From positions 18,473 to 64,125 of the forward strand of contig JALGPX010000014.1 of assembly GCA_023515795.1 (NCBI GenBank): DNA of 45,653 nucleotides, written 5' to 3'. The first letter of the stretch is position 1. Each line of letters opens with the position of its first letter. The translations under genes and the position numbers were made by a program. Under the pieces are notes generated by a model. That model was not told the DNA's origin, did not search any database, and was given only the letters and a program-made list of their open reading frames with translations. This stretch comes from Amoeboaphelidium occidentale (lineage: Eukaryota; Aphelidiomycota; Aphelidea). This document shows, piece by piece, positions 39,836-45,653 of this stretch.

Positions 39836-42800
39836 CTAAAAACTGCAATCACATTGAGCGATTGGTAAACCACACTCTGAGCATTCTGAAGGTCCCGATG
39901 GTTTTGAGGGAGTTTCTACAGGTTCAACTTCTTTCAATGGTGAAGAAGATATGGAATCAGACGATCTCGAAAGATTCTTTGTGCCAACATTCCTAATTTC
40001 ACTCAACAAAGAGTCACGAGCTGATTCTGTTTTTAAGTTCAACGAGTCTCTTGATGTGGAGCTTCTTGCAGGAGAAGGAGTTTCTGATTGCCGTTTCAAT
40101 CGTTCTTGATTCTTTAAATAAGTTGCATAAACGTCATCCAGAGACTGGAAAAACTGATCCAAAACTAGAAACAAATCTTCAGGTCTCTTAGAAGCACCAG
40201 TTGTATCCTCCAAGTTATAAGCAGGTTCTCCAACGTAGCTCGCAACTGATTCCCACGATGTTTTCATTTCTACGTAGGCATCTTTTAACATTTTTAGTTC
40301 ATCTGACAAATCGCTAAGTAACGGAATGGTAAAAGAGCCATAAAAGTTATGGAACTCAAACTGAAACAGTTCGTTTAAAGGTTTGCTGGGGCTTTGAGGT
40401 TTATACTGTTTCAGATAATTCGTCTTCCTTTCAATTTCTTTCAATTCATTTTGCATGTCGGCAACATGCCAATGCCTCATCGACCGAAGTTCAGAGTACT
40501 TTGATGAAATACTCAATATAGAAGAGTTAGTTTTTGCCAAACTTTCCACAAGATAATGCATCAATGAAGATTTTCCGTCTTTTGACTTGACATCTTTTAG
40601 TCTAGTCAGAGTTTCAATTTTAAAACCTGATGCAGAACCGTGGCGATTCGAATACTGATAGTTCATGAGGTTCCCCAGATTCAAAACTGACGCAAAAATC
40701 ACCTTAAGATCTTCATCCTGTCGCAGCTGTTCGCAGGAGGATGTGATTTTCTTAAACTTACTCAAAAGCAATGTTGTTTCCTCTTTATGCTGTTGCTTCA
40801 TGATCAAAGTGTCTATGAAAAACTCAGCGTTTGGCTCGCAGCAGAATACTATCTTGAAACATTCGGGGTTGATTAAGCCAAATTCAGCAGGAATCTCCCA
40901 ATTTTCTTGAACTGCATCGTTCTCTTTTAGCCACTTGAGTAAATCCTTTGTCTTTTGAATAAACAAGAGAATTTCGCTCTTTTCTTGATCAACAGGTAAA
41001 ATAGACTTTAAGGCCAAAAGATCATCAAGAACAAGCTGGGAATCTCCAAGTCGCAATGCTTGCAGTAAACTAAGATGTGAAAAACGTTTCTGGAATCTTG
41101 CCAAAACAATTCCAACCAAACGAGCTTGATTAACATCCAGTAAACGAATATTCCGTTCATTCTTCTTTTCTGCTGCAACGCCTGCTTTGGCTTTGGTATC
41201 TTTTGTTGGATCTATGCAAAACAATTCCTCAAACTTTTCAACATCGAAAGATGGTACTCCTTCAAAATCCTCTTTCTTCAAGGTTCCCCAAATAGAATTT
41301 CGAACTTGATTCTCCCTAACCTCTTCCCAATGAAGTTTGTTTTTTACCCGTTTTCGAACGGTTCCGCTTTGTGCATCATTAATAGCTAGTCCAGGGACAG
41401 GTGGAGGTGGTGGAGCACCAGGTGGTAGAGGAGCACCCGGAATCATGAATGGAGGTGGCGGCGGAGGCGGAACACCTGGCGGCAAAGGAACATTTGGGAT
41501 AATGAAAGGAGGAGGTGGTGGTGGAGGCGCAGCAGGTACAGATTCTGGGGAGCTTTGCTTTTCTGGAATATCTTCCGAGTCACTACCAGCTGGTATTATT
41601 AGATCTGCAGGACTGCTCAGAGCATCTATAAGTAATTGACTTGGTGGTGTTTTGACAATTTCCTTTTTGATTTCCTCTCCTATCTCGTTTTCTTTTTGCA
41701 ATTCATCAAACGATTCACTTGAGCTTTCATCAGTTGGAGATGTTTGAGCCAAAGTACTTGAAACTCTCCGTTTCTCTTTTACTTTCCGCTTTTTTTGCAT
41801 CTCAGCAACTCGTGCTTTTCCAAGTTCAACCATTTCCATATCCATCTTAGATAATATACCTTTCTTCACTGTTGTAGACAGATATTCATGCGCATCGTGA
41901 ATCTCGTTTAAACTTCTCTGTAAAGCTAGCCGCACAATGCTCTTTTTATAACCCTGATTTTCTAATGCCTTAAGAAGCCGACTATCGGGTATTACTTGAT
42001 GATACTGCGTCAATTTAGCCAAACCTTTTGTAAGTGACCCATCCAAAAATGTTTCATAAGAAATTTCCTCATCAGAGGTAGCAGTAGATTCTGAAAATAT
42101 AAAATCCATACAAAACTCGGGATGAAACCGCGAAAGTTTCGGGTCTTTATCTCTTGATGGTATATCCAGCTCAGAAAGCTTTAGCCGCACAAGGCCTACT
42201 CCCATAAATCCAATGTTGAACGTATATGATGCGACAGTTGTAACGCTCCCTTCAGAACCTTTATGAATCAGTTTTATCTCGACATCTTTCTCAAGAATTA
42301 AGGCCTTCTTTTCGGATTCCCCTGTGACTCTGAATATAATATTATAATTATCCTGTATGATATTCTGCGATCTGTCTAACCCGGAAGAATACATGAGCTT
42401 TTCGCCCATCCAAACTTCTAGAACAGGATCAATCTTGTTCTTTTCGAACTTCGGAATAGTGTTCACAATAACTCCATGCAGTTTAAGAGGTTTCGGATTA
42501 GGCATGCGACCACCCAAAGACAAAAGATCATCGAAATACTGAACATAGCGTTTATGCCATCCAGATATCCACTCCACATCGTCATGACATCTCAAGGATA
42601 CGAAATACTCGAAACCCTCTCTAGCACTATCGAATACAGAGATGTACCTCAAATAGCATGCCACTACCAATGAAGTTCGAGATATCCCGTTTGTGCAGTG
42701 CAAAATCGCAGTATTCGAAGGGTAAAGTTGCAACCACGCATCAAGCGCCCGCACGACATCAAATAGAATCTTTAGGCTAACGATTTTCATAGGGAAAGTA

Positions 42801-43156
42801 ACAACTTGATGCTGAAAGTACGCAGTTTCATAAGTTCCAGACAGATTGAAGACCATGTAATGCTTGTAGCTTGAATTGATGTACTTTGCGACATGGTCAA
42901 TCTGGTTGCGATGTATTCGCTTCTCCGTCCGCTGCTTCCACGGTAGGCCCATTACGACAATACGTTGAGATACATGAGTTATGTCCAATTCAGACAGAGC
43001 CGATTCCATCGTTGAGATCTGTTGCCTTGCTATTTCCTCCAAATCCTTATGCGATGCAGTGGCAATAGACTTTGGCGAGGACAATGAGTTACGCGGGCTT
43101 CTAGCAGAGGCTGCATCACTAATGAATAGCGACTTAAACCCGTTAACGAAGCTCAT
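39836..43156 (-). CDS. PTEN-like/formin fusion (PTEN-C2-FH1-FH2 protein)
   Basis: 1106 aa from the ATG at 43156; the longer frame starts with TTG. Order: a tensin/PTEN-like phosphatase domain (about 60-235) with HCTNGISR at 153-160, i.e. Cys154 and Arg160 of CX5R; a C2-like domain (about 245-400); a UBA-like/helical part and a coiled basic segment to about 500; a Pro-rich FH1 (about 537-590) with runs of seven prolines; and an FH2 domain (about 602-1020: KLHWEEV, LLDVNQARLVGIVLARF, FASVLNLGNLMNY, GFKIETLTRLKDVKSKDG). The tail ends with CSECGLPIAQCDCSF. FH2 nucleates and elongates actin filaments; FH1 binds profilin-actin. PTEN-formin fusions are known from plants (class II) and several flagellate lineages but not from yeasts. 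The usual general-acid Asp of the phosphatase loop is not seen. Confidence 0.92.
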   Translation of the reverse strand: MSFVNGFKSLFISDAASARSPRNSLSSPKSIATASHKDLEEIARQQISTMESALSELDITHVSQRIVVMGLPWKQRTEKRIHRNQIDHVAKYINSSYKHYMVFNLSGTYETAYFQHQVVTFPMKIVSLKILFDVVRALDAWLQLYPSNTAILHCTNGISRTSLVVACYLRYISVFDSAREGFEYFVSLRCHDDVEWISGWHKRYVQYFDDLLSLGGRMPNPKPLKLHGVIVNTIPKFEKNKIDPVLEVWMGEKLMYSSGLDRSQNIIQDNYNIIFRVTGESEKKALILEKDVEIKLIHKGSEGSVTTVASYTFNIGFMGVGLVRLKLSELDIPSRDKDPKLSRFHPEFCMDFIFSESTATSDEEISYETFLDGSLTKGLAKLTQYHQVIPDSRLLKALENQGYKKSIVRLALQRSLNEIHDAHEYLSTTVKKGILSKMDMEMVELGKARVAEMQKKRKVKEKRRVSSTLAQTSPTDESSSESFDELQKENEIGEEIKKEIVKTPPSQLLIDALSSPADLIIPAGSDSEDIPEKQSSPESVPAAPPPPPPPFIIPNVPLPPGVPPPPPPPFMIPGAPLPPGAPPPPPVPGLAINDAQSGTVRKRVKNKLHWEEVRENQVRNSIWGTLKKEDFEGVPSFDVEKFEELFCIDPTKDTKAKAGVAAEKKNERNIRLLDVNQARLVGIVLARFQKRFSHLSLLQALRLGDSQLVLDDLLALKSILPVDQEKSEILLFIQKTKDLLKWLKENDAVQENWEIPAEFGLINPECFKIVFCCEPNAEFFIDTLIMKQQHKEETTLLLSKFKKITSSCEQLRQDEDLKVIFASVLNLGNLMNYQYSNRHGSASGFKIETLTRLKDVKSKDGKSSLMHYLVESLAKTNSSILSISSKYSELRSMRHWHVADMQNELKEIERKTNYLKQYKPQSPSKPLNELFQFEFHNFYGSFTIPLLSDLSDELKMLKDAYVEMKTSWESVASYVGEPAYNLEDTTGASKRPEDLFLVLDQFFQSLDDVYATYLKNQERLKRQSETPSPARSSTSRDSLNLKTESARDSLLSEIRNVGTKNLSRSSDSISSSPLKEVEPVETPSKPSGPSECSECGLPIAQCDCSF

Positions 43157-43240
43157 GAATCCTGATGCTTGATCGAACAAAATCAATCTTTGTGACGAAC
43201 CAAAGTGCAATAACGCCGCTTTATATTTTATTTCATAGAA

Positions 43241-43561
43241 TTAGAAAGTGGTCTGCGGACCTCTCTTACGACGCTTAATCTGTTTTCTCTTAGCAAACGC
43301 CTTTTTGTCTTTCTTTGTTCCCTCTACTTCCACTGCTGCTGGTTTAGTTTCGTGATTTTCCTCAACAGGAGCAGCGGATGAAGCCTCGACTGTTTCTTCT
43401 ACGATTGCCATTTCGTTCTCGGCACTCTTCTGTAGTGAAGCTTCTGATTTAGCGGCTAATCGCTCTAATCGTTCGCGTTCCACTTGCTTGAAGACTGTGT
43501 CCCCCTCTCTCTTCATAGTCCGCATGCGCTTCTTGCTCTTTGATCTGATGCTCTTTGCCAT
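43241..43561 (-). CDS. Small basic nucleolar protein (LLP/YBL028C, DUF2423 type)
   Basis: 106 aa. The N-terminus MAKSIRSKSKKRMRTMKRE followed by VERERLERLAAK matches the short DUF2423/LLP family (yeast YBL028C MAKSLRASTKKRNN-type start; animal LLPH). A Glu/Ala-rich middle and a strongly basic end (KKAFAKRKQIKRRKRGPQ) follow, as expected of a nucleolar protein. YBL028C is associated with pre-60S ribosomal particles. The gene is divergent from the DCAF4-like gene with at most 70 bp between starts. Confidence 0.78.
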   Translation of the reverse strand: MAKSIRSKSKKRMRTMKREGDTVFKQVERERLERLAAKSEASLQKSAENEMAIVEETVEASSAAPVEENHETKPAAVEVEGTKKDKKAFAKRKQIKRRKRGPQTTF

Positions 43562-43577
43562 ATCTTATTCCAGTTGA

Positions 43578-44603
43578 ATGAAAGAAATGCTGAAATATTT
43601 TCTGATTTTGATTTTTTTTGTTCAAATTCTCATGCTTGATATTCCTGGATACATTTTTGATGCTGAGCGTAACAGATATTTCAAAGTTGGTTCAGCAGAT
43701 GCACAGCACATAAAAGGAAGTATAAAATCCAAACAGAAGCAAAAGCCAAAGAAGGATTGCATACTCAATGCTTTGCGTGATCGCGATTTGAAAGGTTCAG
43801 CCGTTAGTGTTTTTACTCGTAAAGACCTGCCATTCAAGAACATACGGCATGCACTATACTTCAAAACAACCAATTCAGTTCATCTTTTTGATGAAACTTC
43901 AATGTACTTCATACCGAATATTCGAGAGCCAGATCTAAATTTGTTCATGTCATTCTCATGGCGCATATTGTCAGTTAGTGCTGATCTCAGACCTGACTGT
44001 ACGAAATACGCGGCCTGTTACGATAAAGGATGTCATATTGTTTCTGTTGGACCTGATGGAATTACCTCAACGCCTTTCATCGATATTCATGGAGAGAATG
44101 CAAAGTGTTATGATGGCAAGCTGTACTTTACACGAGGAAATGCTCTGTATTCAGTCCAAGGAGAAGTTGCCAGAATGCCAACAAAAAGCGATATTGTGGA
44201 TTATTTGATAGGTTATTACGTGATCATTGCGCAACGAAACGGGACTATAACAATAATGCTTGAGGCAAAAGAAGTCTGTCGCCTTCAAGTTCCGCCTGTT
44301 GTTCGACTGCATCAACTGGAATCATACTTGATCATTGTAAGTACCGAAAAGGTCACAGTTTTCGATCTCTTTCTTTTTAAAATCCTGTATACATTACATA
44401 TCGGAAAAGACAACTCGAAACTTCCTGTAAGTGCTGTTACAGAAAACAACATTTGCATAGCCCATCAGAATTGCCTCAAAATTTATCCATTATTTAGTCT
44501 AAAGCCTGTTTATGAAATGGAGCTGGAGGGGGGTTGCGAAGCGCTCTGTGGTATTGGCGATATGCTTGTGGTTTGTGGCGAGAAATGCTTCTTGATCGAG
44601 TAA
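43578..44603 (+). CDS. WD-repeat protein, DCAF4/WDR21-like
   Basis: 341 aa from the first ATG, or 323 from ATG 43632. The motif IPGYIFDAERNRYFKV near the N-terminus matches DCAF4/WDR21 proteins (family form PGFxxDPExNRYF), substrate receptors of the CUL4-DDB1 ubiquitin ligase. The rest forms weak WD-like strands without clear GH/WD pairs (CLKIYPLFSLKPVYEMELEG near the end). Because the family motif starts only a few residues after MLDIPGY, the ATG at 43632 is the better start; the hydrophobic stretch before it (YFLILIFFVQILM) would then be leader sequence. The last 94 bp overlap the 3' end of the convergent BTB gene, so the two genes share coding sequence on opposite strands. Confidence 0.62.
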   Translation: MKEMLKYFLILIFFVQILMLDIPGYIFDAERNRYFKVGSADAQHIKGSIKSKQKQKPKKDCILNALRDRDLKGSAVSVFTRKDLPFKNIRHALYFKTTNSVHLFDETSMYFIPNIREPDLNLFMSFSWRILSVSADLRPDCTKYAACYDKGCHIVSVGPDGITSTPFIDIHGENAKCYDGKLYFTRGNALYSVQGEVARMPTKSDIVDYLIGYYVIIAQRNGTITIMLEAKEVCRLQVPPVVRLHQLESYLIIVSTEKVTVFDLFLFKILYTLHIGKDNSKLPVSAVTENNICIAHQNCLKIYPLFSLKPVYEMELEGGCEALCGIGDMLVVCGEKCFLIE

Positions 44604-45646
44604 ACATAAACAGCTTCAAAATCTTCCAATGTAATATCGTAAATATCGAGAATATCTTCTAATAAAGATTCATCGTTTGATCTGAAAGCCATAGACACAA
44701 GGTCTTGAATTATTAATCGTGCTACTAACAGCAAAGTGTTCTCCAAATAATCATCTCGTTCCAATTCATAAACTGCGAAGAACAGTTTCAAGTAGAAACC
44801 CAAGTTTTCCTCAGACTCGCCATCAATTACATGTATCATGTACCATAAGCCGTACGAGGATATCTTCTTGAATGATGGTATCATGAACTTCTCGCCAAAG
44901 TTGTAACTCGGCAAGAAAACATCAAAAGCTAGATAGCTCAGATTAACTTCTGAATACTGCAAAGTATTTTTGATAACAGTTTTAATCCACTCAGCGGCTT
45001 CGAAGTCAGTAGATTCCAATGATGATGGAATGTAGAAAGTATTCACAAATTTGCAGAAATATTCTAAAACTATCGGGCTTTCTGTCATTTTGATAGAAGA
45101 CTTTGATGCCTCTGAAAAGTGTCCTTCTAACATAGCATGAAATACTGGAGACAGATTACTCAGTAAAGATCGATTCATATTGAAACAACGATCATGGCTC
45201 TCCAGTGATATTTCCACAGAATCTTTTTGAGGCACTTGCTCTCGTTTCCAGCTTTCCTCGTTTTGAGGATTGAAATTTAAACTTGATCTGCCATATATAA
45301 AATGGATTAAAAGCTTCTTTCTTGAGTTTGGTACATCCCTCTTCAAAGGATATCCTTTAAGAATCGTGTAGGAAACAACATTCTCGTTGAAATTCACATT
45401 ACGGTAATACTTTTCTTTCCTCAACTCAGTAAGTACTTGGTTCAGAACCAATTCAAAAACTTTGTTATCTTGTAATAATAAGCTCAAAGTCGCCATCACT
45501 GCCTCATCATTAAGCTGAAAAGCTGCAATAGAATCAAACATTACCAAAAATCCGTAGATATCAAGAAAATTGGCTGGCTTTTCTGGCAAGTTCGAGAAGA
45601 AGGCAGCGAACTGACGAATGTAATTCTGGAAAGAGGACAATGTCAT
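44510..45646 (-). CDS. BTB/POZ-domain protein, possibly 5' incomplete
   Basis: 378 aa from ATG 45646. The frame is open upstream to the window edge, so the real N-terminus may lie outside. Residues 1-80 are helical (DIYGFLVMFDSIAAFQL, ATLSLLLQDNKVFELVL) and look like armadillo/HEAT repeats. A BTB core is at about 140-230 (SVEISLESHDRCFNMNRSLL, SNLSPVFHAMLEGHFSEAS, IVLEYFCKFVNTFYIP), followed by a helical BACK-like part and a Ser/Pro-rich tail. The repeat-plus-BTB build resembles ARMC5-like and other BTB proteins that act as Cullin-3 adaptors; no closer name is justified. Its stop is inside the coding region of the DCAF4-like gene. Confidence 0.62.
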   Translation of the reverse strand: MTLSSFQNYIRQFAAFFSNLPEKPANFLDIYGFLVMFDSIAAFQLNDEAVMATLSLLLQDNKVFELVLNQVLTELRKEKYYRNVNFNENVVSYTILKGYPLKRDVPNSRKKLLIHFIYGRSSLNFNPQNEESWKREQVPQKDSVEISLESHDRCFNMNRSLLSNLSPVFHAMLEGHFSEASKSSIKMTESPIVLEYFCKFVNTFYIPSSLESTDFEAAEWIKTVIKNTLQYSEVNLSYLAFDVFLPSYNFGEKFMIPSFKKISSYGLWYMIHVIDGESEENLGFYLKLFFAVYELERDDYLENTLLLVARLIIQDLVSMAFRSNDESLLEDILDIYDITLEDFEAVYVYSIKKHFSPQTTSISPIPQSASQPPSSSIS

Positions 45647-45653
45647 CTTTTCC

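Noticed and set aside
41395-41545. Plus-strand Gly-rich ORF opposite the formin
   Set aside because: It is the antisense of the poly-proline FH1 region.
1-45653. Transposons, LTR or virus-like elements, CRISPR arrays, rRNA
   Set aside because: No transposase, reverse transcriptase, integrase, capsid-like or terminal-repeat signal was found, and nearly all the sequence is accounted for by host genes.

Overview
The window reads as a dense, intron-poor stretch of a nuclear genome from a fungus, most likely an early-diverging zoosporic (chytrid- or Rozella-like) lineage. A copper-fist transcription factor, a fungal-length acetyl-CoA carboxylase, an Msy-type MscS channel, a YBL028C/LLP-type protein and a Tfb3 point to fungi. 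Genes that flagellate lineages tend to keep point away from yeasts and moulds: a NEK8-like kinase, a KIF12-like kinesin, a PTEN-like/formin fusion, an FHIP/FAM160 protein, UBE2T, a SAYSvFN protein and a polytopic PAS protein of the TmcB/TmcC type. The lineage is my inference; the families are read from motifs. I see no transposon, rRNA, tRNA or virus-like element.

Layout. 1-3.6 kb: 3' part of a two-pore K+ channel-like gene, a copper-fist factor, a MIC12-like mitochondrial protein and an acidic unknown. 3.6-10.5 kb: a RasGEF with talin-head-like modules, FHIP, and the proteasome ATPase RPT6. 10.7-14.1 kb: a kinesin and a NEK kinase on the minus strand. 14.1-20.7 kb: ACC1 with one apparent +1 frameshift near its 3' end. 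21.2-24.4 kb: F-box/WD40, SAYSvFN and UBE2T. 24.5-30.4 kb: the large PAS membrane protein and TFB3. 30.5-39.0 kb: a secretory stretch with a GH35 beta-galactosidase, two tandem subtilases and a P/Q/G-rich secreted protein, plus an MscS channel. 39.1-45.6 kb: a CHRAC15/Dpb3-like histone fold, the PTEN-formin, an LLP-type protein, a DCAF4-like WD protein and a BTB protein.

Gene structure. I placed 21 spliceosomal introns by matching reading frames to conserved family sequence. They are 32 to 56 nt long, six are exactly 32 nt, and only two are multiples of three; both of those carry an in-frame stop. Genes are packed very tightly: divergent start codons can be 22 bp apart, convergent stop codons 1 bp apart, and one convergent pair overlaps by 94 bp. 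Many initiation codons had to be moved inward from the longest open frame because the longest frame begins with a non-ATG codon.

The genes are mostly unrelated housekeeping functions. Thematic neighbours are the cytoskeletal/ciliary pair kinesin + NEK8-like, and the secretory stretch GH35 + subtilases + secreted repeat protein, which would suit an organism digesting external polymers or interacting with a host.
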